Shown: piece after piece, positions 8,352 to 17,084 of the stretch
Layout of the letters: every line of letters begins with the position of its first letter
Position numbering within the stretch: the first letter of the stretch is position 1
DNA from: Hafnia alvei
GTDB taxonomy: Bacteria; Pseudomonadota; Gammaproteobacteria; Enterobacterales; Enterobacteriaceae
Direction: 5' to 3'
NCBI RefSeq assembly: GCF_964063325.1
Contig: NZ_OZ061315.1
Coordinates: 1,116,001 to 1,180,000 of the forward strand
Length of the DNA: 64,000 nucleotides
Position numbers and translations under genes: made by a program
Notes under the pieces: generated by a model
Database searches by the model: none
Seen by the model: the letters and a program-made list of their open reading frames with translations, nothing else
What the model was told of the DNA's origin: nothing

Positions 8352-9557
8352 TCAGACACGCTCGATAATCATGGCGATGCCTTGCCCTACACCGATGCAC
8401 ATGGTGCAAAGTGCGTAGCGCCCGCCGCGCCGTTCCAGTTCAAAAGTGGCTGCCAATGCCAAACGTGCTCCGCTCATGCCAAGAGGATGACCGAGCGCAA
8501 TGGCACCGCCGTTCGGGTTCACGTGTTCGGCATCGTCAGGAAGGCCAAGCTGACGCATCACGGCCAGAGACTGCGCCGCAAAGGCTTCATTGAGTTCAAT
8601 GACGTCCATTTGGTTCAGGCTTAAGCCGGCCAGTTCCAACACTTTGCGTGTGGCTGGCAGCGGGCCGATCCCCATAATGCGTGGTTCAACGCCACAGGTT
8701 GCGGTGGCGACAATGCGCGCTCTGGGTGTCAGTCCCTGCGCGATAGCCAGCGCTTCAGATGCCACGATCAGCGCGGCAGCACCGTCGTTAACCCCTGAGG
8801 CATTCCCGGCCGTCACGCTGCCCGGCATACGGAAAGGCGTTTTCAGGCTTTGCAATTGCTCCAGCGTGGTTTCTGGACGAGGATGCTCATCCTGTGTCAC
8901 GCGGATCTCCGCCCCCTTTTTACCTTTCAAAACCACCGGAACAATTTCTTGCCCTAACACGCCTGAAGCCTGCGCCTTAGCGGTACGCTGTTGACTGCGC
9001 AGCGCAAAGGCATCTTGATCGGCGCGGCTGATATTGAACTGAGCGGCTACGTTTTCGGCGGTTTCAGGCATGGAGTCGGTGCCAAAAGATCCCTGCATGA
9101 GCGGATTCACAAAGCGCCAGCCGATAGTGGTATCGAATATTTGTGCCTGACGGCTGAAGGCGCTGTCGGCTTTGCCCATCACCAGCGGAGCACGCGTCAT
9201 GGATTCCGCGCCTCCGGCCAACATCAGCTGAGCGTCACCGGCTTTAATGCTGCGGGCAGCAAAGGCCAGTGCATCAAGGCCGGAGCCGCACAGGCGATTG
9301 ATGGTGGTGCCTGAAACGGTTGATGGTAATCCAGCCAATAACGCGGCCATACGGGCTACGTTACGGTTGTCTTCTCCGGCCTGATTGGCGCAGCCGAGGA
9401 TCACGTCGTCAACGCGCTCCCAGTCCAACGTGGGATAACGGGCCATCAAGGCTTGCAATGGAATCGCGGCCAAATCATCGGCGCGCAGGCCGGCTAATGC
9501 ACCAGCATAGCGACCAATCGGGGTGCGAACGCCGTCGCAGATAAAAGCGTGATTCAT
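8352..9557 (-). CDS. paaJ: PaaJ, 3-oxoadipyl-CoA / 3-oxo-5,6-dehydrosuberyl-CoA thiolase
   Basis: The 401-aa thiolase cleaves 3-oxoadipyl-CoA to succinyl-CoA and acetyl-CoA, and also the earlier dehydrosuberyl-CoA intermediate. The nucleophilic Cys lies in INRLCGSGLDAL. The C-terminal catalytic motifs are NEAFAAQS, NPNGGAIALGHPLGMSG and CTMCIGVGQG. The true start is the ATG at 9557 (MNHAFICDGVRTPIGRYAG), preceded by AAGGAG and overlapping the paaI stop as ATGA, which indicates translational coupling. The frame remains open 21 codons further upstream, inside paaI. Confidence 0.96.
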   Translation of the reverse strand: MNHAFICDGVRTPIGRYAGALAGLRADDLAAIPLQALMARYPTLDWERVDDVILGCANQAGEDNRNVARMAALLAGLPSTVSGTTINRLCGSGLDALAFAARSIKAGDAQLMLAGGAESMTRAPLVMGKADSAFSRQAQIFDTTIGWRFVNPLMQGSFGTDSMPETAENVAAQFNISRADQDAFALRSQQRTAKAQASGVLGQEIVPVVLKGKKGAEIRVTQDEHPRPETTLEQLQSLKTPFRMPGSVTAGNASGVNDGAAALIVASEALAIAQGLTPRARIVATATCGVEPRIMGIGPLPATRKVLELAGLSLNQMDVIELNEAFAAQSLAVMRQLGLPDDAEHVNPNGGAIALGHPLGMSGARLALAATFELERRGGRYALCTMCIGVGQGIAMIIERV

Positions 9558-10006
9558 GGCTGCTCTCCTTGCTGTTCTAAAAGGGAATGACCAAGACGAT
9601 GCGCACGGCCACGAAACCACGCGACGGTTTTGCCATCTTGGTTCGTGATCTCAACGTCGTATAGACCCGTTGTCTTGCCCTGATGTCGCACTTCGACACT
9701 GGCGGTTAGACGATCGCCGCTAAATCCTGGGCGGATAAAATCAATGGAACAGCCAGAAGCCACGGCGGCTAGTCCTTGGCTGTTGCAGGCATAGGCAAAC
9801 GCAGTATCGGCAAGGCTGAAAAGTTGCCCGCCGTGACAGGTTTGGTGCCCGTTAAGCATGTTGGGGGCGATAGTCATGCTGACCTGAGCGAAACCGCTAT
9901 CGACGCGGTCGATGGTCATCCCCATGGACTGCGCGCAGGTATCTTGGGCAAACATCAGCTCGGCGCAGCGTTGCGCTAAATGAGTTGGTGATGAGGCGTT
10001 CATCAA
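9554..10006 (-). CDS. paaI: PaaI, hotdog-fold acyl-CoA thioesterase
   Basis: The 150-aa hotdog thioesterase has the motif NGHQTCHGGQLFSLADTAFAYACN, with the Asp and Gly residues of the PaaI family. It hydrolyses phenylacetyl-CoA and hydroxylated derivatives, relieving CoA sequestration when the pathway stalls. It overlaps paaH upstream and paaJ downstream by four bases each (ATGA), so translation of the three genes is coupled. Confidence 0.94.
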   Translation of the reverse strand: MMNASSPTHLAQRCAELMFAQDTCAQSMGMTIDRVDSGFAQVSMTIAPNMLNGHQTCHGGQLFSLADTAFAYACNSQGLAAVASGCSIDFIRPGFSGDRLTASVEVRHQGKTTGLYDVEITNQDGKTVAWFRGRAHRLGHSLLEQQGEQP

Positions 10007-11547
10007 TGAAGCTCCTGAGTGGCAAGCGAAACGTAGCCAGCCGCCAGTTGGCGCAATAGCGGCGCTGGGCGATAGCGGGTGTCGGCATAGAAGTGATTAA
10101 GGTTTTCGAGCGTGGTGAGAATATGCTGCCAGCCAAGCTGGTTGCCCCAAGCTAACGGGCCTGCGGGATAATTCACGCCCAGACGCATCGCCAAATCGGT
10201 GTCTTCGCTGCTGGCGATCCCTTTGTTCACCACGTCAAGCGCCTCGTTGCACAACATGGCAACCGTGCGCAGGGTTAACAGCGCCGGATAATCAGGAAGA
10301 ACAATGACGTTTTTGCCTAAGGATTGCAGGAAGCGAATCACTAACGCCGTTTGCGCTGCGCTATTACAGCTGGCTGCGCTAATAGCGATGGCCGAAGCCT
10401 GTTGATGATTCACGGAAAGATCGAACTGAACCACGGGCGTTCTCGTTTCTGCGGCGAGTCTTGATGATAATTTACCATCCGTTAACATAAATGTAACTTC
10501 GTCGAGGCGTAAAAACGGAGGCGATTCGGCACTCTCTTTGAGTTCTTCAATCGCGATCCCATTTTGTTGCAACAGGGCAGCAAATTCAGGCAGCGCCGAC
10601 CAGCGCCCATGGGCGCTAATTCGTTGCGGCATCGCGCCAGTTTCAATCGGTGCAAACTCAGGGGAAATCGGCTGAATATCGCTCTGATAGCGATAAAAAC
10701 CACGGCCACTTTTACGTCCTAAATGCCCAGCCTCTACGAGCTCTTTTTGCACCAACGAGGGCTGAAAGCGAGGATCAGAGCCAAAGGCATGAAATACCGA
10801 TTCCGTTACCGCATAGTTCACGTCGTGGCCAATTAAATCGGTTAGCTGCAACGGCCCCATCGCAAAGCCGCCCGCATCGCGCAACACGGCATCCAGCGTG
10901 GCCGGTGTGGCGATCTGCTCCTCTAACGCACGCAGGGTTTCGGCGTAGAAAGGACGCGCAACGCGGTTAACGATAAAACCGGGCGTCGAACGACAAACCA
11001 CCGGCTGTTTTTTCCATGCTATGGCCAGTTCTCGCAGCGCATTGAGCGTGTCCGCATCGGTTTCCAAGCCACGTACAATTTCGACCAGCTTCATCACCGG
11101 CGCGGGATTGAAAAAATGTAATCCAGCCAGACGCTGCGGGTGTTTCAGCGCGCTGGCAATGGCGGTAATTGATAGCGAAGAGGTGTTGCTGGCAAACAAC
11201 GTTTGCGATGAACAAATGGCTTCGAGATCGCGAAACAGGCTTTGTTTGATCTCTAGGCGCTCGGCAATGGCTTCGATCACTAAAGTGCAAGGCGCCAGCT
11301 CGGTGAACGCAGTAGCAATTTGAATCCGCGTTAAAAGCTGTTGAGTGGTATGAGCATCTGCTTTACCTGCGTCCACGCGCTGTTGCAGGCGTTGATGTAA
11401 AGCGCTTAACGCACGCGATGAGGCTTCGGCGTTAACGTCAAAAAGCATGACGCTATGTCCTGCGCTGGCGGCAACCTGAGCAATACCAATGCCCATTGTC
11501 CCCGCGCCAATCACGCCAACAGAGCCTTGTAGCAAAGGAGAAGGCAT
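10003..11547 (-). CDS. paaH: PaaH, 3-hydroxyadipyl-CoA dehydrogenase
   Basis: The 514-aa NAD-dependent dehydrogenase oxidises 3-hydroxyadipyl-CoA to 3-oxoadipyl-CoA. The N-terminal Rossmann fold (VGVIGAGTMGIGIAQVAASAG, about residues 10-30) and catalytic region (AGLHFFNPAPVMKLVEIV) are followed by the dimerisation domain (TPGFIVNRVARPFYAETL). A second 3HCDH-like C-terminal domain (DLAMRLGVNYPAGPLAWG) follows. It is somewhat longer than the roughly 475 aa of E. coli PaaH. It starts two bases after the paaG stop. Confidence 0.95.
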   Translation of the reverse strand: MPSPLLQGSVGVIGAGTMGIGIAQVAASAGHSVMLFDVNAEASSRALSALHQRLQQRVDAGKADAHTTQQLLTRIQIATAFTELAPCTLVIEAIAERLEIKQSLFRDLEAICSSQTLFASNTSSLSITAIASALKHPQRLAGLHFFNPAPVMKLVEIVRGLETDADTLNALRELAIAWKKQPVVCRSTPGFIVNRVARPFYAETLRALEEQIATPATLDAVLRDAGGFAMGPLQLTDLIGHDVNYAVTESVFHAFGSDPRFQPSLVQKELVEAGHLGRKSGRGFYRYQSDIQPISPEFAPIETGAMPQRISAHGRWSALPEFAALLQQNGIAIEELKESAESPPFLRLDEVTFMLTDGKLSSRLAAETRTPVVQFDLSVNHQQASAIAISAASCNSAAQTALVIRFLQSLGKNVIVLPDYPALLTLRTVAMLCNEALDVVNKGIASSEDTDLAMRLGVNYPAGPLAWGNQLGWQHILTTLENLNHFYADTRYRPAPLLRQLAAGYVSLATQELH

Positions 11548-11549
11548 GA

Positions 11550-12350
11550 TTATTTCCCCTTAAATTCAGGCTGGCGTTTCTGGAAGAACGCGCTCACGCC
11601 TTCGCGATAGTCTTCGCTTCGGCCTCCGAGGCGTTGTAGATCGCGTTCAAGATCCAGCTGTTGATCGAGCGTGTTGGTGGCGGCGCTGTACATTGCCTTT
11701 TTAATTAGCCCTAAACCATAGGTCGGCTGGGTCGCGAGGTGCTGAGCGAGTTCTTGTGTGCGTGCTGCCAGCATTTCGGGTTCAACAACTTGCCAGATCA
11801 TGCCCCATTCCAACGCCTGCTGAGCGCTGATCTTATCGCCCAACAACGCCATTCCCATGGCGCGCGCATGACCGGCTAAGCGGGGTAAGAACCAGCTGCC
11901 GCCGGAGTCTGGCACCAGACCTAAACGGCAAAATGATTGAATAAAACTGGCGTTAGCGCTGGCGATCACAATGTCACACGCTAAAGCAATCGCGGCACCG
12001 GCACCGGCGGCAACGCCGTTAACGGCGCAAACGATCGGTTTCGGCAAGGCGGTCATACGGCGGATCAGCGGATTATAAAAACGCTCAACGGACAGCCCCA
12101 GATCGGGAGCCGCTTGCTCAACGCTGACGTTGCGATCGTTCAGATCTTGCCCCGCGCAGAAGCCACGTCCTGCGCCGGTGAACAGAACGCAGCGTACGGC
12201 TTCATCGCGTTCGGCGATGTTTAATGCTTCGCTAAGCTGGCGGTGCATTTCGTCATTGAAGCTGTTTAAACGGTCGGGGCGATTGAGCGTGATAGTCAGA
12301 ACGCCAGCCTCAATGTGGGTGAGAACCATGTTTTCATCAGAGGGAGTCAT
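11550..12350 (-). CDS. paaG: PaaG, 1,2-epoxyphenylacetyl-CoA isomerase
   Basis: The 266-aa crotonase-fold enzyme converts ring-1,2-epoxyphenylacetyl-CoA to the seven-membered oxepin-CoA. Family motifs include LNRPDRLNSFNDEMH, GAGRGFCAGQDLNDR (CoA-binding and oxyanion hole) and CAVNGVAAGAGAAIALACD. The Asp expected in the catalytic isomerase position is seen in LGLVPDSGGSW. The start at 12350 (MTPSDENMVLTH) is four bases after the paaF stop, with AAGGA about 10 bases upstream. The in-frame ATG at 12389 lies inside paaF and would add 13 unusual residues. Confidence 0.94.
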   Translation of the reverse strand: MTPSDENMVLTHIEAGVLTITLNRPDRLNSFNDEMHRQLSEALNIAERDEAVRCVLFTGAGRGFCAGQDLNDRNVSVEQAAPDLGLSVERFYNPLIRRMTALPKPIVCAVNGVAAGAGAAIALACDIVIASANASFIQSFCRLGLVPDSGGSWFLPRLAGHARAMGMALLGDKISAQQALEWGMIWQVVEPEMLAARTQELAQHLATQPTYGLGLIKKAMYSAATNTLDQQLDLERDLQRLGGRSEDYREGVSAFFQKRQPEFKGK

Positions 12351-12354
12351 AGGA

Positions 12355-13128
12355 TTAGCGTCCTTTAAATTCAGGTGAACGTTTTTCAAAAAAGGCGGCG
12401 ATGCCTTCGGCGCGATCGTCAGTCCCTGCTAGTGAGACAAAATGCTGACGTTCCAGATTTAATCCCTGTGAAAGCGTGGTTTCCTGCGCGGCCTTAAGCG
12501 CTGATTTCGCCGCACGCAGCGCGAGCGGTGATTGCTGACTAATACGGGTGGCAATTTGCTGGGCGCGTTCCAACGTCAGTTCGGTAACGCAGATTTCACT
12601 GATGAGCTGTGCATCGCGCGCCTGTTGCGCGTTAATCGGCTCACCTGTCAGCACCATCTGCGAGGCCAGTGATTTCCCGACGCTGCGCAGCAAACGTTGG
12701 GTGCCTCCGGCACCGGGCATCAGTCCTAGGGTGATTTCAGGCAGCCCAAAGCGCGCATTTTCACCGCTTACCACGATGTCGCAGGCCAGCGCTAGCTCAC
12801 AGCCTGCGCCAAGCGCGTAGCCATTGACGGCGGCAATGATCGGTTTGCTGATGGCATTGAAGCGCTGCCATACCTGTGGGCGACGGTCGACAATGGCGTC
12901 TGCCACCTTTTGCTGCTGGAGCTCGCGTAAATCGGCACCGGCGGCAAAGCAGCGCGAGGAGCCGGTGATCACTACGGCACCAATGCTGTCATCGCTATCG
13001 GCGTTTTCTAAATGGCAGACCAACAGCTCTAAACAGGCGGTGCTGAGGGCGTTACGTGCATCAGGGCGATTAAGCGTCAGGGTTAAAACCCGCTGTTGCT
13101 GGTGGCATAAAATCCAGTCGTTGCTCAT
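12355..13128 (-). CDS. paaF: PaaF, 2,3-dehydroadipyl-CoA hydratase
   Basis: The 257-aa enoyl-CoA hydratase hydrates 2,3-dehydroadipyl-CoA to 3-hydroxyadipyl-CoA. Crotonase motifs are LNRPDARNALS, SSRCFAAGADLREL and AAVNGYALGAGCELALACD. Both catalytic glutamates are kept: the first in GCELAL and the second in LPEITLGLMPGAGGTQRL. It sits nine bases after paaE and four before paaG in the operon. Confidence 0.94.
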   Translation of the reverse strand: MSNDWILCHQQQRVLTLTLNRPDARNALSTACLELLVCHLENADSDDSIGAVVITGSSRCFAAGADLRELQQQKVADAIVDRRPQVWQRFNAISKPIIAAVNGYALGAGCELALACDIVVSGENARFGLPEITLGLMPGAGGTQRLLRSVGKSLASQMVLTGEPINAQQARDAQLISEICVTELTLERAQQIATRISQQSPLALRAAKSALKAAQETTLSQGLNLERQHFVSLAGTDDRAEGIAAFFEKRSPEFKGR

Positions 13129-13137
13129 GGGGTTTCC

Positions 13138-14196
13138 TTAGACGTCGAAGTCGAGAACTACGCCGTCGCCTTTCGGCCACGACTGGCAACTGAGGATATA
13201 ACCGGCTGCGAGCTGATCGGGTTCTAGGCTGTAATTGACTCCCATTTCCACTTCGCCAGATTTGAGTTTGCATTTGCAGGTAGCGCATACGCCGCCTTTG
13301 CAGGCATAGGGTAAATCGGCACCTTGGCGCAGCGCCGCGTCCAGAATGCTGTCATCCTGCGCGCTCATCGTGATATTCACGCGGCGGCCATCCAACTGGA
13401 TTTCCACCTTGGTTTGCTCTCGCTCGGTCATATTCACAGGACGCACGCTGACACCCGCTGTGTTGAAGCGTTCGCTATGAATATTTTCCGCCGCCATTCC
13501 TGCGGCTTCGAGCGTGGTGTGAGCATCGTCCATCATGCTTTCAGGGCCGCAGATAAACGCTTGATCGAACGTGGTGAAATCCAGCAGTGATTTGCCCATC
13601 AGGCTTAAACGTTCGCTGTCGATACGGCCATTAAGCAGCGGACTGTCCAGACTTTCTTGGCTAAACAGATAGAGAATTTGTAAGCGCTGCGGGAAGCGGT
13701 TTTTAAGATCGCACAGCGCTTCTTTAAACATGATGGAGCGGCTGGTGCGGTTGCCGTAAATCAGGGTGAATTCGCTTTCCGGCTCCAGCAGCAGCGTGGT
13801 TTTAATGATCGACAACATCGGTGTGATGCCTGAACCTGCCGCGATAGCCAGATAGTTGCCTTGGCGCTCGGCGGTAGGCTGATAGCCAAAGCGCCCCTGC
13901 GGCAGCATCACTTCAAGTGCATCACCCACGTTGAGTTGCTGATTGACGAAAGAAGAAAAGCGCCCTTGATGGATCGCTTTCACGCCAATTTGTAGCACGC
14001 CATCCTGCGGCGAACTGCAAATGGAGTAGCAACGGCGCAGCTCTTCACCATTCACGTTGGCCTTAAGCGTGAGATGCTGCCCCGGTTTATAGCGGTAATG
14101 TGTTTTTAACTCGTCGGGCACTTGTAGCGTAATCGCCACGGCCTCTGGGGTTTCCCGCTCAATAGCGGCAATGTTTAAACGGTGAAATACGGTCAT
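13138..14196 (-). CDS. paaE: PaaE, reductase subunit of phenylacetyl-CoA epoxidase
   Basis: The 352-aa flavin and iron-sulfur reductase passes electrons from NADPH to the PaaAC oxygenase. It has an FAD-binding ferredoxin-reductase domain (YKPGQHLTLKANVNGEELRRCYSI), a nucleotide-binding domain (AIAAGSGITPMLSIIK, FICGPESMMDD) and a C-terminal plant-type 2Fe-2S ferredoxin. The cluster ligands are visible in CKGGVCATCKCKL plus the distal Cys in ILSCQS. It ends the epoxidase part of the operon. Confidence 0.95.
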   Translation of the reverse strand: MTVFHRLNIAAIERETPEAVAITLQVPDELKTHYRYKPGQHLTLKANVNGEELRRCYSICSSPQDGVLQIGVKAIHQGRFSSFVNQQLNVGDALEVMLPQGRFGYQPTAERQGNYLAIAAGSGITPMLSIIKTTLLLEPESEFTLIYGNRTSRSIMFKEALCDLKNRFPQRLQILYLFSQESLDSPLLNGRIDSERLSLMGKSLLDFTTFDQAFICGPESMMDDAHTTLEAAGMAAENIHSERFNTAGVSVRPVNMTEREQTKVEIQLDGRRVNITMSAQDDSILDAALRQGADLPYACKGGVCATCKCKLKSGEVEMGVNYSLEPDQLAAGYILSCQSWPKGDGVVLDFDV

Positions 14197-14211
14197 TTTT
14201 CTCGCGACCTC

Positions 14212-14721
14212 TTAAATGCATTTGAAGTAATCGAAAGGCTCAAGACACTGCTTGCATCGGTACAACGCTTTACAGGCGGTGGAGCCAAATTCGCTGATCT
14301 TCTGAGTTTCATGGCTGCCGCATTGCGGGCACTGCACCGCGCCGGAGGAAAGTGGCTTCTCACAGGCCAGCCCTTGCGGAGGCGCAACGCCATATTCACG
14401 CAGGCGCTTTTTGGCTTCGGCATTCATCCAGTCGGTTGTCCATGCCGGACTGAGCCGAATTTCAACTTTGATCGGGGAAAAGCCAGCGGCGGTTAGCGTG
14501 GTTTGAATCGCGTCGATGAGAAACTCCGTTGCGGGGCAGCCGGAATAGGTGGGCGTAAACGTGACCAGCCAGCCGTTTTTCAGAGGGGCAACGCCGCGCA
14601 CCATGCCAAGATCGGTGATTGAAAGCACCGGTAATTCAGGATCGCTAATCTCATGCAGGCACTGCCAGATCTGATGGATCTCTGGCGTTAACAGGCTATT
14701 GAGTGGTTGACGTTGTTCCAT
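14212..14721 (-). CDS. paaD: PaaD, epoxidase assembly/maturation protein
   Basis: The 169-aa protein has an N-terminal MIP18/DUF59 domain (EISDPELPVLSITDLGMVRGV) and a C-terminal zinc ribbon with two Cys pairs (CPQCGSHET and YRCKQCLEPFD). In the pathway PaaD is needed for epoxidase activity, probably in iron-sulfur cluster delivery to PaaE. It lies 15 bases upstream of paaE and 27 bases after paaC. Confidence 0.93.
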   Translation of the reverse strand: MEQRQPLNSLLTPEIHQIWQCLHEISDPELPVLSITDLGMVRGVAPLKNGWLVTFTPTYSGCPATEFLIDAIQTTLTAAGFSPIKVEIRLSPAWTTDWMNAEAKKRLREYGVAPPQGLACEKPLSSGAVQCPQCGSHETQKISEFGSTACKALYRCKQCLEPFDYFKCI

Positions 14722-14748
14722 GATCTTCTCCTGTTCCCCGTTGCCGCG

Positions 14749-15510
14749 TTACCAGCGACAGCCCGGATAAGCGCGCTGTAGAAACTGCATTTCGGCCAGC
14801 ATGAATCCAAGATGTTCCGTGTGTTTGCCCTGTTTTCCGCCGTGGCGGTAGGCCTCTTCTTCTGGAAGCTGTAACGTGGCTTCTTGCAGAACTTGCTGCA
14901 CGATTTGCAGCCACGGAGCCTGAAGGCTTTCAGGATTGACGGCGATGCCTTGCTCAGCGAGACGACGTTCAACGTCATCGCTGTAGAACAGTTCGCCGGT
15001 GAAACGCCACAGATCGTTAATCGCCTGCTGCATTTTTTTCTGGCTCAGTTCGGTGCCGTCACCGAGGCGGATCATCCAGCCACGACTGAAACGTAGGTGG
15101 TATTCAGCCTCTTTCAGTGATTTGGCACCGATAGCGGCAAGCTGAGGATCGCTGCTTTGGCTTAAGCCTTGATGCAGCAAAAAATGGTAGGTATCGAGGA
15201 AAAATTGGCGCACCAAGGTGTCGTTGAAGCCGCCGTTCGGCTGTTCAGCCAAAAGCAGGTTGCAGAACGCCAGATCGTCGCGCCCAAATGCCAAGCTATC
15301 TTCGTCGACGTTCTCACCGGATAATTCGGCGGCATAGCTGTAGAAGTTGCGTGCCTGCCCGAGCAGATCCAGCCCGATATTTGAGAGCGCGAGGTCGATT
15401 TCCAGCTCAGGCGCATGGCCGCACCATGCACACAGGCGCTGGGCTAAAATGAGCGGCGTATCGGCTTGACGTAGTACGTATTGGATGAGGTCTTGATTTA
15501 ACGTTGTCAT
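14749..15510 (-). CDS. paaC: PaaC, structural subunit of phenylacetyl-CoA epoxidase
   Basis: The 253-aa ferritin-like protein forms the core of the epoxidase with PaaA and holds it in shape. The family stretch CGHAPELEIDLALSNIGLDL is followed by GQARNFYSYAAEL and later LKEAEYHLRFSRGWM. I chose ATG 15510 (MTTLNQDL) because GAGG lies six bases upstream. An ATG at 15522 overlaps the paaB stop by four bases and is equally possible, adding four residues. Confidence 0.93.
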   Translation of the reverse strand: MTTLNQDLIQYVLRQADTPLILAQRLCAWCGHAPELEIDLALSNIGLDLLGQARNFYSYAAELSGENVDEDSLAFGRDDLAFCNLLLAEQPNGGFNDTLVRQFFLDTYHFLLHQGLSQSSDPQLAAIGAKSLKEAEYHLRFSRGWMIRLGDGTELSQKKMQQAINDLWRFTGELFYSDDVERRLAEQGIAVNPESLQAPWLQIVQQVLQEATLQLPEEEAYRHGGKQGKHTEHLGFMLAEMQFLQRAYPGCRW

Positions 15511-15518
15511 CAGCTGCC

Positions 15519-15806
15519 TCACATGTTCTTGATGCCGTCAGGAATGGTGTAAAACGTCGGATGGCGATAAACCTTATCGTCTGACGGATCAAAGAATGCG
15601 GCGCGATCTTCCGGCTGCGATGCCACTAAATGCTCTGATTTCACCACCCAGATTGAACAGCCTTCGTTGCGGCGAGTGTAAGCATCGCGCGCGTTTTCCA
15701 ACGCCATTTGATCGTCTGCGGCATGAAGGCTGCCAACGTGGCGGTGGGCTAATCCTTGTTTGCTCCGAATAAAAACTTCGTAGAGTGGCCAATGTGCTTG
15801 AGTCAT
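15519..15806 (-). CDS. paaB: PaaB, subunit of phenylacetyl-CoA epoxidase
   Basis: The 95-aa protein starts MTQAHWPLYEVFIRSKQGLAH and contains HVGSLHAADDQMALENARDAYTR, typical of PaaB. PaaB bridges PaaAC heterodimers in the epoxidase and is required for activity. It starts 14 bases after paaA and slightly overlaps or abuts paaC. Confidence 0.94.
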   Translation of the reverse strand: MTQAHWPLYEVFIRSKQGLAHRHVGSLHAADDQMALENARDAYTRRNEGCSIWVVKSEHLVASQPEDRAAFFDPSDDKVYRHPTFYTIPDGIKNM

Positions 15807-15820
15807 ATAGATTTCCTTGT

Positions 15821-16765
15821 TTATGCCGCGGTGGCGTTGGTGGCAGATTTTTCTGCGTGGGCCATTGCGGCATCACGTACCCAACAGCCTTCTTCCCAAG
15901 CGCGGCGTTTCGCGCTTAGGCGCTCGTGGTTGCAGAGGCCTTGCCCTTTGAGAACTTGATAAAACTCGCTCCAGTCGATTTCGCCAAAGCGGTAGTGGCC
16001 GCTGGCTTCGTCCCACAGCAAATCTTTGTCAGGCGCAGTCATGCCTAGCGCTTCTAGCTGCGGCACCGTGTTATCAACAAATTTCTGACGCAGCTCGTCA
16101 TTGCTATGGCGTTTGATTTTCCAAGCCATGCTTTGTGCGCTGTGTGGAGAGTCGCTGTCGTTAGGGCCGAACATCATCAGTACCGGCCACCAGAAACGGT
16201 TGATGGAATCTTGCAGCATGGCGCGTTGTTCGGCGGTGCCGTTGGCCAGCACCGTAACGGCCTCATAGCCTTGGCGCTGGTGGAAGCTTTCTTCCTTACA
16301 GACTTTGATCATGGCGCGAGCGTAGGGGCCATAGGAGGCACGGCACAAAGCCACTTGGTTAACGATAGCGGCACCATCAACCAACCAGCCGATGACGCCA
16401 ACGTCAGCCCAGCTCGGGGTTGGGTAATTGAAGATTGAGGAGTATTTCATTTTGCCATCGAGCATCTTTTGGTAGATGTCTTGGCGTGAACAGCCCAGCG
16501 TTTCCGCAGCGCTGTACAGATATAAACCATGCCCTGCTTCATCCTGCACCTTTGCCAGCAGCACGGCTTTGCGGCGTAGGCTGGGTGCACGAGTGATCCA
16601 GTTGGCTTCTGGCAGCATGCCGATAACTTCTGAATGTGCATGCTGACCAATTTGACGGATGAGGTTTTGCCGATAGGCATCAGGCATCCAGTCTTTGGCT
16701 TCTATTGATGTATCTGCGGCAATTTTTGCCTCGAAGAGCGCCTGATGTTGAGCGTTTTGGGTCAT
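15821..16765 (-). CDS. paaA: PaaA, catalytic diiron subunit of phenylacetyl-CoA epoxidase
   Basis: The 314-aa bacterial multicomponent monooxygenase inserts one oxygen atom across C1-C2 of the phenylacetyl-CoA ring. Diiron ligands are visible in two helix pairs: Glu in EVIGMLPEANW with DEAGHG, and KEESFHQRQGYE with a later aspartate region. It is the first gene of the leftward operon. GAGGAAG precedes the ATG. The upstream 307 bases shared with divergent paaZ hold the regulatory sites. Confidence 0.96.
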   Translation of the reverse strand: MTQNAQHQALFEAKIAADTSIEAKDWMPDAYRQNLIRQIGQHAHSEVIGMLPEANWITRAPSLRRKAVLLAKVQDEAGHGLYLYSAAETLGCSRQDIYQKMLDGKMKYSSIFNYPTPSWADVGVIGWLVDGAAIVNQVALCRASYGPYARAMIKVCKEESFHQRQGYEAVTVLANGTAEQRAMLQDSINRFWWPVLMMFGPNDSDSPHSAQSMAWKIKRHSNDELRQKFVDNTVPQLEALGMTAPDKDLLWDEASGHYRFGEIDWSEFYQVLKGQGLCNHERLSAKRRAWEEGCWVRDAAMAHAEKSATNATAA

Positions 16766-16780
16766 TGCTTCCTCACTTAA

Positions 16781-16820
16781 TGATTCGAATATTTTAAGTT
16801 TTAATTTAAATTGTGAATCA
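16781..16820. promoter_or_regulatory. Probable PaaX operator in the paaA-paaZ gap
   Basis: TGATTC (16781-16786) and its complement GAATCA (16815-16820) form an inverted pair separated by 28 bases, beginning 15 bases upstream of the paaA start. I recall TGATTC-type half-sites in described PaaX operators. The assignment rests on that memory plus the position and is not verified. Confidence 0.5.
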
Positions 16821-16882
16821 CTTTCAATAACTCAAAAGCTACATTCTGGTAACAAAAAGATCAAACACCTATTGTGCGTATT

Positions 16883-16898
16883 TGTCGTACAGGTCACA
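16883..16898. promoter_or_regulatory. Possible CRP site between paaA and paaZ
   Basis: TGTCG-TACAGG-TCACA has the CRP half-site spacing with one perfect half (TCACA) and one partial half. Catabolite activation of the paa promoters by CRP is known in E. coli, so the position is plausible. The match is only moderate. Confidence 0.35.
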
Positions 16899-17084
16899 GG
16901 GTTTTATTTTTAATTGTTTAAAAACAGTATTTTGATTTGGTGTAAAGATTTACCAAGCTTGATGGGTGCTTTTTTAAAATGCGATGTGTTTCTATTTTGT
17001 TAAATTAATGAGTGGCGGGTAACTAAAATAATGTGATACACCTTGAGTAAATACTTAGTCATAAAGTGAAGCTTGGAGGGTAGG

